Below, in pieces: positions 1 to 5,823 of a DNA stretch of 10,526 nucleotides. Both the position numbers and the translations under genes were made by a program. Source of the stretch: Aquimonas sp044344935. GTDB taxonomy: Bacteria > Pseudomonadota > Gammaproteobacteria > Xanthomonadales > Xanthomonadaceae. Numbering within the stretch: position 1 is the stretch's first letter; each line of letters begins with the position of its first letter. A model generated the notes under the pieces. The model was not told the origin of the DNA and ran no database searches. It saw nothing but the letters and a program-made list of their open reading frames with translations. The stretch lies in NCBI GenBank assembly GCA_044344935.1, contig JBIJCA010000155.1, positions 1 to 10,526 of the forward strand, in the 5' to 3' direction.

Positions 1-114
1 GTGCTCAACCGCCTGCCCACCGCGCGCAATAGCGACATCGACCTGTTGCTGCCGCTGCAGGGGTGGACGCCTGCAGCGGCCGTTGGTCCAGCAGAACTTG
101 CACCGCTAGGGTAG
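1..114 (+). CDS. IS66-family transposase, C-terminal end (5' part outside window)
   Basis: Frame 1 is open from the first base to a TAG at 112-114 and encodes the last 37 residues of a longer protein. The segment VLNRLPTARNSDIDLLLPLQ followed by GWTP matches the conserved tail of IS66 transposases (the small C-terminal element, typically a 'DVLxRLP...NSxIDxLLPxxW' pattern). The catalytic DDE domain would lie to the left of the window. The call is supported by the IS66-like terminal repeat that follows the stop by only a few bases. Whether the whole gene is intact cannot be judged. The family assignment rests on recognising the motif, not on a search. Confidence 0.7.
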   Translation: MLNRLPTARNSDIDLLLPLQGWTPAAAVGPAELAPLG

Positions 115-119
115 GTGTC

Positions 120-135
120 TTCGCCGCACGCTTAC
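120..135 (-). repeat. IS66 right terminal inverted repeat
   Basis: Read on the minus strand this is GTAAGCGTGCGGCGAA, the form expected at an IS66 tip (GTAAGCG plus a GC-rich stretch). The matching left repeat lies outside the window, so the pairing cannot be shown. Confidence 0.6.
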
Positions 136-457
136 GCATGACCAGACGCGGCCACAGCTACCTGCGCACCCTGCTCATCCACGGCGCACGGTCGGCACTG
201 CTGGCCGCGAAGCTCGCCCAGAAACAGAGAAAACCGCTCAATCGAACCCAGGAATGGGCCTTGGCGCTGGCCGAACGGACTTGCCACAACAAAGCGGCGG
301 TTGCGCTCACCAACAAGGCCGCCAGCACCACTGGGCTGCGGATCACCACGGCCAGGCTCTCCACCCCAACCGCCGCAGCGCGCATTGCGCGAATCGAGCC
401 GAGCCCGCAATCCGGTTCAAACCTCACGGATTCACGCGCTGCACCGCTTCACCCTGA
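136..457 (+). pseudogene. IS110/IS1111-type transposase, truncated and frameshifted 3' remnant
   Basis: From 138 the frame encodes MTRRGHSYLRTLLIHGARSA, then a run containing KPLNRTQEWALALAERTCHN and KAAVALTNKAA. This is the characteristic C-terminal part of IS110-family transposases (Transposase_20 region: 'ITKRGDxYLRTLLIHGAR...HNKAAVALANKxARxxWA'). The N-terminal RuvC-like half is absent because the IS66 end abuts at 135. After Asn-Lys (312-317) the family expects five residues before WA. Here the TGG lies 14, not 15, bases downstream, in the +1-shifted frame (332-334), which implies a one-base deletion between 318 and 331. In the shifted frame the reading stays open to a stop at 455-457, though recognisable homology fades well before that. 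The gene is dead twice over: interrupted and frameshifted. Confidence 0.75.
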
Positions 458-568
458 TGCCTGTGCGACGGCCCCCGAGGCAGCTGCGCCGATCGTGCTC
501 GCACGGCACTTGCGGCTTGAACGAATGGCCCCGCTTCGCGGATTCCATGAGGGTGAGCCGGCGCGTCC

Positions 569-585
569 TGCGAGCACTGCTCGCA
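569..585. repeat. Inverted repeat TGCGAGCA-C-TGCTCGCA
   Basis: A perfect 8-bp inverted repeat with a single central base. As RNA the innermost pairs would open to form the loop. It lies 12 bases before a second hairpin, within the putative right end of the IS110-type element. Confidence 0.55.
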
Positions 586-597
586 GCGCCGTCGAAC

Positions 598-619
598 GCC
601 CGCACAAGGATGTGCGGGC
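598..619. repeat. Hairpin GCCCGCACA-AGGA-TGTGCGGGC
   Basis: A perfect 9-bp stem with the tetraloop AGGA. No T-run follows on either strand, so it is not a canonical terminator. It could be part of a structured RNA or of a dispersed palindromic repeat. Confidence 0.6.
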
Positions 620-751
620 CGGACTGCGGAGCAGGGACGGCGCAACTCGGACCAAATGCAGCCGCTTGCTCAGGCGCGGGAAGAACGGGACAGCAGGAAC
701 AAGAGAACAGCGAACTCGTCAGCGGTTGACGGGGGAGTCCATACACACATA

Positions 752-758
752 GTTAGGC
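752..758 (-). other. attC-like core box GCCTAAC overlapping the stop codon of the cassette-like gene
   Basis: On the minus strand this reads GCCTAAC, an exact match to the integron attC core RYYYAAC (R''). The TAA inside it is the stop codon of the upstream gene, a common arrangement in gene cassettes. No matching GTTRRRY box or central palindrome was found further along the minus strand down to about 300, so the attC, if real, is truncated here. Confidence 0.4.
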
Positions 759-1253
759 TCCAACACGGACAAGTACACTCTCATCGCCGCTCAGTTGAAT
801 ACGGAGCGATCCATCCAGCTGCTCGTAGTACTCGCCAGCGACCATCTCGACACGGTCGTCGCCAACAACAAGGACAATCTTCTCCAGCTCCCCATGCGCG
901 TCAAAGGTTGGCGACACCGACTCAACCAAGCCAACCGGCAACTCAGAGACCATCCGCTCACGAAAGATTCCTGAATAGTCCTCGCCAGCAGAATCACTTG
1001 ATCCCGACGGTAGCAAGCATAGCCCCCAGGTATCGTCGTTCTGGCAGGTGCCGACGACTTCTTCGCGGCCTTCAACACAAGCGATCAGCACTAGAAACTG
1101 AAACCACTCGCACCCGGCCTCGGCGAACTCCGGGCCACCATCTAGACCGCAGTCGCGGATCGCCATCTCGACTCCGTGCCAGCGATCAATCACTTTCCCG
1201 GTGAGGCGAGTGAACTGCTCCGCCTGTTGCTGGGCGTACGAAAGAGCCTTCAT
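753..1253 (-). CDS. Acidic hypothetical protein; candidate integron cassette gene
   Basis: This 166-residue protein belongs to no family I recognise. It starts MKALSYAQQQAEQFTRLTGK and ends in a run of alternating hydrophobic and acidic residues (IVLVVGDDRVEMVAGEYYEQ, then LRIQLSGDESVLVRVGA) that looks like paired beta strands. It is strongly acidic (about 30 Asp/Glu against 12 Lys/Arg) and has no signal peptide or membrane segment, so it is probably a small soluble cytoplasmic protein. ATG at 1251-1253 is chosen because AGG in GTTAGGTTCCA lies just upstream and the frame begins there. Base composition is visibly lower in GC than the neighbouring genes, suggesting transfer. Boxes GCCTAAC at the stop and GTTAGGT before the start suggest a gene cassette. 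Small acidic orphan proteins are common cassette products, and an immunity-like or antitoxin-like role is possible but unsupported. Confidence 0.6.
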   Translation of the reverse strand: MKALSYAQQQAEQFTRLTGKVIDRWHGVEMAIRDCGLDGGPEFAEAGCEWFQFLVLIACVEGREEVVGTCQNDDTWGLCLLPSGSSDSAGEDYSGIFRERMVSELPVGLVESVSPTFDAHGELEKIVLVVGDDRVEMVAGEYYEQLDGSLRIQLSGDESVLVRVGA

Positions 1254-1257
1254 TGGA

Positions 1258-1264
1258 ACCTAAC
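1258..1264 (-). other. attC/attI-like core box GTTAGGT before the start codon
   Basis: The minus strand reads GTTAGGT, an exact GTTRRRY match, with only four bases between it and the ATG. In integrons the cassette begins at G^TTRRRY. Its complement, ACCTAAC, matches the GCCTAAC box at the other end of the gene in six of seven positions, as expected if both belonged to one attC in the excised circle. Confidence 0.4.
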
Positions 1265-1270
1265 TCAATG

Positions 1271-1291
1271 TAGACGTCAAAGTGACGTCTA
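1271..1291. promoter_or_regulatory. Perfect palindrome TAGACGTCA-AAG-TGACGTCTA upstream of the acidic orphan gene
   Basis: The arms are 9 bp and perfect, with a 3-base centre, 17 bases upstream of the ATG at 1253 and 6 bases from the GTTAGGT box. It could be a repressor operator, a 5' UTR hairpin, or the inner (L) part of a decayed attC. Against a normal attC, the stem has no extrahelical bases and no good RYYYAAC box follows on the far side. The rest of the gap to the terminator (1292-1481) holds an AT-rich patch (about 1338-1356) and no gene. Confidence 0.5.
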
Positions 1292-1481
1292 GTCTGTCGT
1301 ATAGCCTGGCGCCTCGAACCGCAGCAGGCACCCGAACCTTAATTAAAACAATAACTTGGAGAACCACCCACGTCTTCCCTGTCGCATAACCCGCCCGCAA
1401 ACACGACAGCCCCCACCCAGCGCTGCCGACCCTATCCCAGTTCACGACCCCTTTCAATCCCGCCTCGCGCGCAGATTGCCG

Positions 1482-1519
1482 AAAGACAAAGGGCCCGCAT
1501 CTGCGGGCCCTTTGTCTTT
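1482..1519 (-). terminator. Strong intrinsic terminator downstream of the acylase gene
   Basis: AAAGACAAAGGGCCCGC at 1482-1498 pairs perfectly with 1503-1519: 17 bp with the loop ATCT. On the minus strand the stem is GC-rich at the top and ends in TTTGTCTTTC, a U-rich tail. It begins 26 bases after the acylase stop. The symmetry means it could also stop plus-strand transcription. It separates the acylase gene from the cassette-like gene. Confidence 0.85.
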
Positions 1520-1545
1520 ACTTCCTACTCAACAGGCACGACATC

Positions 1546-4425
1546 TCAGCGCGGCGTGAACTCGATTCTCGCCACTTCCGATGCCTGCGAAACGGCCGGG
1601 TCTAGCACCAGCGGCTTGTAGTCGTTGACCAGCCAGCGCGGCAATTGGCTGATGTAGCCGGGGCCGCCGATCTTGCCGTCCTGGCCGCCGGGCATGATCT
1701 GCAGCAGGGTCGGCGGGTCGCTCATTTCGCCGATGAAGCGGCGCACGGGGCCGCTGCCGAACATGAAGCCGTTCACCGTGTTGGAACGCACGCCGTGGCC
1801 GGAGGCATCGACCACTTCGTAGCCGCCGGGTCGGGCCAGGCCGGGCAGCTGGGCGCTGAGGTTCTGGAACGGGTACGGGTTGGTGCCCGGCAGATTGAAG
1901 GGGCCGCCCAGCGGGTGGTCGAAGACGATGCGGTGCAGCTTGCCCCAGCGGTAGTCGAGGACATTGGTCGAGCGCGCGAAGGCGGGGGCGAAGGCTTCGC
2001 TGGACAGCGTGTCCAGCGCGTTCTTCAGGCTGCCGACCAGGATGCAGTCGCGGCGCTGGGCGGCGGGGGTGTTGGCGAAGGCGGCGGGCACGTTGCGGAA
2101 GAAGTCCAGGCCCGAAGCGCCTCGGCCCTGGCGCGCGTCGAAGGTGTCGAGCAGACGCTTCACCGCCACATAGGCTTCGTTGTTTCCGGGCAGCTGGCTG
2201 CTCAGGCCGACTTGGCCCAGGGTATGGTCGATGACGTTGCGCACCAGCTGGCCGCGGAACATCGACCAGATCGTGGCGGCGGCGGAGGCGCGGATCTGCG
2301 CGTCGCTTGGCTCGGGCAGGTTCAGCGGGTTGTCGCCGCGGTCGTAGCCTTCGCGGATGCCCGTCGGGGCGCTGTAGTCCCAGCTGCGCAGCAGCGCGAG
2401 CGACTGCGCGATCCGCGGGTCGGTCAGGTCGAAGGTGACGCGGCAGTCGGAGGCGCCGATGCGGTCGGCCGCACCCAGCAGATGCGGCAGCACCAGCTCG
2501 GCATCCATGAACTGGGTGTTGGCCTGCAGGGCCTTCATGTCTTCGATGGTGATGCCGCCGCGGGCAATCAGGCGCTGCAGTTCGCGGTCGATGCGGCCCT
2601 GCCGGTAGCTGGAATAGCCGGGGGCCAGGTAGTAGATGCCGCCGCCCGGGCGCTGCTCGTTGAGCACGTTGTTGTCGAGCGTGTTGCCGACCGGGTCGTT
2701 GTTGGCGTTGGCGAGGTATCCGCGGGCGGGGTTCACCGACTGCGGCATTTCGGCCGGCGACAGCACCTCGTAGGGCACCGCCTGTGCCGGGTAACTGTTG
2801 CTGCGCGGCAGCCACTCGTTGCCGCCCTGGCCGTTGCGGATCAGGTACGGGGGCACCCCGGTGACTGTGTTGCGCTGCAGATCTTCGCGGATCGGCGCTT
2901 CGGCGGTGGCGTAGTAGGCGATGTTGCCCTGCTTGTCGGCGTAGGCGAAGTTCTGCGAGCCCACGTCGAAGAACTGCACGGCGGCGCGGAAACCTTCGAG
3001 ATTCGTGGCGCGGTTGACGCGACTGAAAGCTTCGAGTTCGTTCGTGGCGCCCCAGCCGGTGTAGGCCACTGAAATGCCCGTGTTGCCAGTGATGCTCAGC
3101 ACCGGGCCGTTGTTGCGGCGGGGCACGAGGATGGTGATGCCACCGTTCGTATAGCCGATCGAGTTGTTGCGGGTGACGTTGTCGGCCACGCCGTCACCGA
3201 TGTTGTTGACGAAGTAGCTCTGGAACACCCACAACACGGGCTCGGCGTTGCCCTGAAAGAGCGTGTGCGTGGGCAGGCCGTAGGTGTTCAGGATGAAGCG
3301 CTCGGCGTAGGCGTCGGTCACGTCCATCGGGTTGGTGGTCAGGCCCCAGCAGAAGTGACTGTTGCAGCCGAGGATCGGCACCGGGGTTCCGGTAGCGATG
3401 GCGCCGACGGTGTTCATCGGTGTCGGGTAGCGCGGGTCGTTGCTGATGACATGGCCCTCGTGGAACAGCACCGGCGTGTCGAGGCCGAGGTGCGGGTCAT
3501 TGGCGAGGATGGCCTTGCCCGAGGCGGTGTGCTGGCCGCCGACGATCCACCAGTTCGAGCCGGCGCGGTTCTCGCGTCGGCTCAGCTGCGGGCCGATCAC
3601 CGGGTTGTCCTGAACGCGTTCGACGTAGTTCTGCGCGGCCTGCATGAGCTGCGCGTCGACCATCGGCACGGCGTCGGGGTCGAAGCCCGGCGCTGCGGTC
3701 GACTTCGAACCCGCCGCATCACCACCCTCGCCTGCCCCTGCGCTCAGGCCCGCCAGAAAGCCCGGCACGGTGACGCGGTCGTCGCCGGGCATGTTGCGAT
3801 GGGTGTCTTCGAAGAACAGGGCCGCGCCGTTGAAGCCCGCGGCAGCGCCCGCCTGCTGGTAGGCACCCAGCTTCACGGTGTAGTCGATGTCCAGATCGAA
3901 GCTCAGCTGGAAGGCCAGCAGCTTGCCGATCACCAACGAATCGACGGGCGACCACACGTCGGCCGAGCTCAGCTCCAGCGCCTGGTGTTCGGTGGGTACG
4001 GGGTTGGATTTCAGCCAGGTGTTGACGCCGTCCGAATAGGCCTTGAGCTGGCCACGCAGCTCGGGCGAGCTCTTGGCCCAGCTGGCCCAGGCGGCGCGGC
4101 GCAGGCCCAGCGTACGAATCTCGACATCGCGGGCCAGCACGCTGGGGCCCACCAGTTCGGCGAGCGTGCCGCTGGCGGTGCGGCGCAGCAGGTCCATCTG
4201 GAAGAAGCGGTCGCGGGCGTGGGCATAGCCCATCAGCCAGGCGGCGTCCTCATCGGTGGCGGCGGTGACCGTGGGCACGCCCTCGGCGTCGTAGGAGATG
4301 CTGCCGTTGGCTTTCAGGCCCGGTGCGGGCACGGCCTGGGCAGAGAGAATCGAGGCGAAGCCGCCGAGTGCGACTCCAATGGCAAGCGCCAGGGCGCGCG
4401 GTCCGATACGTTGTGAAGTGAGCAT
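1546..4425 (-). CDS. Penicillin acylase family protein (exported Ntn-hydrolase)
   Basis: This 959-residue precursor is a full-length member of the penicillin amidase/acyl-homoserine-lactone acylase family, periplasmic or secreted, cleaving amide bonds. A signal peptide occupies roughly residues 1-31 (hydrophobic core LALAIGVALGGFASI, probable cut after SAQA). The alpha-chain motif WLMGYAHARDRFFQMDLLRR is clear. The beta chain should begin at Ser290 in the motif GSNWW, the N-terminal nucleophile released by self-cleavage, followed by ANDPHL (about 308-313), the GTPVPILGCN...WGLTTN block, and NANNDPVGN, typical of the oxyanion-hole asparagine region. The start at 4425 is preferred over an upstream ATG (4521) because AGGAGGG lies five bases before it and it opens directly with the signal peptide. 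Substrate cannot be read from sequence: AHL, a beta-lactam side chain or another amide are possible. The gene is followed by a strong terminator and appears monocistronic. Confidence 0.93.
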   Translation of the reverse strand: MLTSQRIGPRALALAIGVALGGFASILSAQAVPAPGLKANGSISYDAEGVPTVTAATDEDAAWLMGYAHARDRFFQMDLLRRTASGTLAELVGPSVLARDVEIRTLGLRRAAWASWAKSSPELRGQLKAYSDGVNTWLKSNPVPTEHQALELSSADVWSPVDSLVIGKLLAFQLSFDLDIDYTVKLGAYQQAGAAAGFNGAALFFEDTHRNMPGDDRVTVPGFLAGLSAGAGEGGDAAGSKSTAAPGFDPDAVPMVDAQLMQAAQNYVERVQDNPVIGPQLSRRENRAGSNWWIVGGQHTASGKAILANDPHLGLDTPVLFHEGHVISNDPRYPTPMNTVGAIATGTPVPILGCNSHFCWGLTTNPMDVTDAYAERFILNTYGLPTHTLFQGNAEPVLWVFQSYFVNNIGDGVADNVTRNNSIGYTNGGITILVPRRNNGPVLSITGNTGISVAYTGWGATNELEAFSRVNRATNLEGFRAAVQFFDVGSQNFAYADKQGNIAYYATAEAPIREDLQRNTVTGVPPYLIRNGQGGNEWLPRSNSYPAQAVPYEVLSPAEMPQSVNPARGYLANANNDPVGNTLDNNVLNEQRPGGGIYYLAPGYSSYRQGRIDRELQRLIARGGITIEDMKALQANTQFMDAELVLPHLLGAADRIGASDCRVTFDLTDPRIAQSLALLRSWDYSAPTGIREGYDRGDNPLNLPEPSDAQIRASAAATIWSMFRGQLVRNVIDHTLGQVGLSSQLPGNNEAYVAVKRLLDTFDARQGRGASGLDFFRNVPAAFANTPAAQRRDCILVGSLKNALDTLSSEAFAPAFARSTNVLDYRWGKLHRIVFDHPLGGPFNLPGTNPYPFQNLSAQLPGLARPGGYEVVDASGHGVRSNTVNGFMFGSGPVRRFIGEMSDPPTLLQIMPGGQDGKIGGPGYISQLPRWLVNDYKPLVLDPAVSQASEVARIEFTPR

Positions 4426-4429
4426 GGTT

Positions 4430-4436
4430 CCCTCCT
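4430..4436 (-). promoter_or_regulatory. Ribosome binding site of the acylase gene
   Basis: The minus strand reads AGGAGGG, a near-perfect Shine-Dalgarno sequence five bases from the ATG at 4425. It decides the start in favour of the signal-peptide methionine. Confidence 0.8.
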
Positions 4437-4846
4437 GTACCGTCGCCGTTCGGTGTGACGGCGATCGCGTTTCAGGAGTATGCGTACCGACTCGCACGGC
4501 CTCCAAGTGCGGGTGCAGCAAAACGTTCCGCGGTGTGGAGCGGGCAGCAGACGAAGTCAGAGCTGGTCGAGGTCAATGGCGGATTCGCCTGCGTCCCGGG
4601 AAAGCATCGGAACGGCCGATCGGCAGAGTCGAGCGCCTCGGACGTGGCCCTTGCCGCGCGCGGATTCGGATGGCCGGAGGGCTTGGCTTCGCTGTGCGGC
4701 CGGCCTCCTTCAGACGCGCTGGTGGATGCGCTGCGCTTGTCCAGCGCGCGTGACGCTTTGCCGTCAGCGAAGTCGATAAGCACAGATCGCGCTCATCCGC
4801 TCCGCGCTCATCTCCACCACAACCACCCGGGCTCGGCGAGCGCCGC
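4437..4846. other. Gene-free stretch between the cytochrome and acylase genes
   Basis: Frames are open on both strands, but none looks like a protein (Ser/Arg/Pro-rich, no motif). A weak promoter-like pair for the acylase can be read on the minus strand: TTGGAG (4506-4501) and CATACT (4482-4477), 18 bases apart, which is not convincing in GC-rich DNA. The minus-strand segment after the cytochrome stop carries a short direct repeat, CGCGCTCATC on the plus strand at 4788-4797 and 4803-4812. GCGCTGG (4716-4722) can pair with CCAGCGC (4741-4747). There is no clear terminator for the cytochrome gene. Confidence 0.5.
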
Positions 4847-5407
4847 TCAGCGCATCGCCGCCAGCGCCTGCGCGATGGCGGCGGCGTCTTCGGCGGCGAT
4901 CGAGTACATGCGTACGCCGCCGCCCACCGGCGGATGGTGGCGCTGGGCGTCGCCGAAGCCGAGGATCTGGCGCTCGAGATACGCCGCCTGCTGGCCGGCC
5001 AGACGCGGAATGCTGCCACCGCCGGCGAAGTCGGCGCCATGGCAGCTGCTGCAGTCGAGCGCATCGATGCGCTCGCGGCCGACGCGGGTGTCCAGGCCTT
5101 CGACCGGGCCGGCAGGTCGCCAGGGGCGAGCGGACAGTTCGGTGACCAGCGCGTCGATCTGCGACTCCTGCAGGCCCGCGCTCAGCGCGTTCATGGGAAA
5201 GCCCTCGCGGTGCTTGTGCTGGAAGCGCTGCAGCTGCGCGCGCAGGTAGTCGGCGTGCTGGCCCTCGATGACCGGAACGGCGCCGCGGTCCTGGGCGGGA
5301 CGGTGGCAGTCCAGACACAGGGCATCCACTCCCTCGCTGGCCTGCGATGCAGGCGAAAGCAGCAGGGCAGCGAGCAGGGCCACGGAGGGGGACGCTGGAG
5401 GTTTCAT
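4847..5407 (-). CDS. Periplasmic diheme cytochrome c (c4-like)
   Basis: The 186-residue protein has an export signal at residues 1-23 (VALLAALLLSPASQA, cut before SEG) and two CxxCH heme c attachment motifs: CLDCH at 31-35 and CSSCH at 119-123. Each half has the cytochrome c4 layout: heme motif, a GQ-containing helix (EGQHADYLRAQL and AGQQAAYLERQI), then a methionine that probably ligates the iron (Met72 in FPMNAL; Met167 in VRMYSI). This fits a duplicated single-heme fold of usual c4 size, a periplasmic electron carrier to a terminal oxidase or reductase. The ATG at 5405-5407 is preceded by GAGGT at modest spacing. The gene is divergent from the diguanylate cyclase gene and 421 bases upstream of the acylase gene, with no evident functional link to either. 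The redox partner cannot be inferred. Confidence 0.9.
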   Translation of the reverse strand: MKPPASPSVALLAALLLSPASQASEGVDALCLDCHRPAQDRGAVPVIEGQHADYLRAQLQRFQHKHREGFPMNALSAGLQESQIDALVTELSARPWRPAGPVEGLDTRVGRERIDALDCSSCHGADFAGGGSIPRLAGQQAAYLERQILGFGDAQRHHPPVGGGVRMYSIAAEDAAAIAQALAAMR

Positions 5408-5823
5408 CGCTTACCTCGTCGAGAAAGTGAAGCCGCAGGCATCATGGTCGCTTGCGTCGTCGGCGCCAAGCCCGCTTTGGCATGCGCTTTGCTGGTAGAC
5501 CTCTTCAGCGGGCTGGCACTGCGTTGACCCGATCCACGGATGAAGCGCTCGCGCTCCGCGGCCTGCGGCACCGAGGGGCGCGGGATCCGATCACGGTGCC
5601 GCCGCGATGAAGCCGCTGCGTGATGGCAGGGATCGCTTGGCTTCATTCGCTGCGCCGCAGAATGCGGCCCAGCGCGGACGCAGTCGGTGGGTCCGGCTTC
5701 GCGCCTGTCGCCCTCGCGGCAGCCTTCGTGCCCCCGGTCCGGGTGGGCCCTGCAGACACCACACTTCTGAACGAGTCGCCTTTGCCAGTGCCAGGATTCA
5801 TCGACAGCCCACGCAGAACCTGG
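5408..5823. other. Divergent intergenic stretch between cytochrome c and diguanylate cyclase genes
   Basis: This stretch should hold promoters for both flanking genes, but no convincing -35/-10 pair is visible. The plus-strand frame of the downstream gene stays open back to a GTG at 5620, yet the predicted peptide before about 5788 looks like translated spacer. On the minus strand an open frame ends in a TGA that overlaps the cytochrome ATG (ATGA). Its Arg/Ser/Ala-rich peptide resembles no known protein, so I do not call it. Confidence 0.45.

Larger units (their letters stand above)
1..135 (+). mobile_element. Right end of an IS66-family insertion sequence
   Basis: The transposase stop codon is followed by a sequence ending TTCGCCGCACGCTTAC at 120-135. 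IS66 elements are known to have terminal inverted repeats beginning GTAA and ending TTAC, often GTAAGCG..., and to duplicate 8 bp of target. The element therefore most likely ends at 135. The base after it already belongs to an IS110-type transposase reading frame, which fixes the boundary independently. The expected target duplication would be GCATGACC (136-143), with its partner to the left of the window. Confidence 0.65.
458..751 (+). mobile_element. Gene-free stretch; possible noncoding right end of the IS110/IS1111-type element
   Basis: No convincing gene lies here. Several overlapping frames are open, but none gives a recognisable protein. The stretch has two hairpins (569-585 and 598-619), a short CGTCA/TGACG inverted repeat (717-731) and the motif GGGGGAGTCCAT at 731-742. 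IS1111-group members of the IS110 family are known to carry a long noncoding segment downstream of the transposase, which encodes the guide (bridge/seek) RNA, and to have subterminal repeats close to the end. Position, length and orientation fit that layout. The assignment is inference because the left end is outside the window. It could instead be an unrelated intergenic repeat. Confidence 0.35.

Noticed and set aside
63..752. A single 229-residue plus-strand protein
   Set aside because: It begins out of frame inside the IS66 end, passes through IS110-type homology, then continues as unrelated spacer after the frameshift. It is a fortuitous fusion of remnants.
1529..2815. 428-codon minus-strand frame overlapping the acylase
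   Set aside because: It is the shifted frame of the same strand, Arg/Pro/Ala-rich without motifs, inside the conserved beta-chain coding region.
1645..4416. Two long plus-strand frames (475 and 383 codons) opposite the acylase gene
   Set aside because: Gly/Ala/Val/Arg-rich shadows of a gene with signal peptide, family motifs, ribosome site and terminator on the other strand.
4472..4783. 103-codon minus-strand frame between the cytochrome and acylase genes
   Set aside because: No ribosome site, no recognisable domain and a Ser/Arg/Pro-rich composition typical of translated GC-rich spacer.
5404..5640. Minus-strand frame whose TGA overlaps the cytochrome ATG, suggesting translational coupling
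   Set aside because: The peptide is Arg/Ser/Ala-rich with no family resemblance, and the same frame runs antisense into the diguanylate cyclase gene. ATGA overlap alone is weak evidence.
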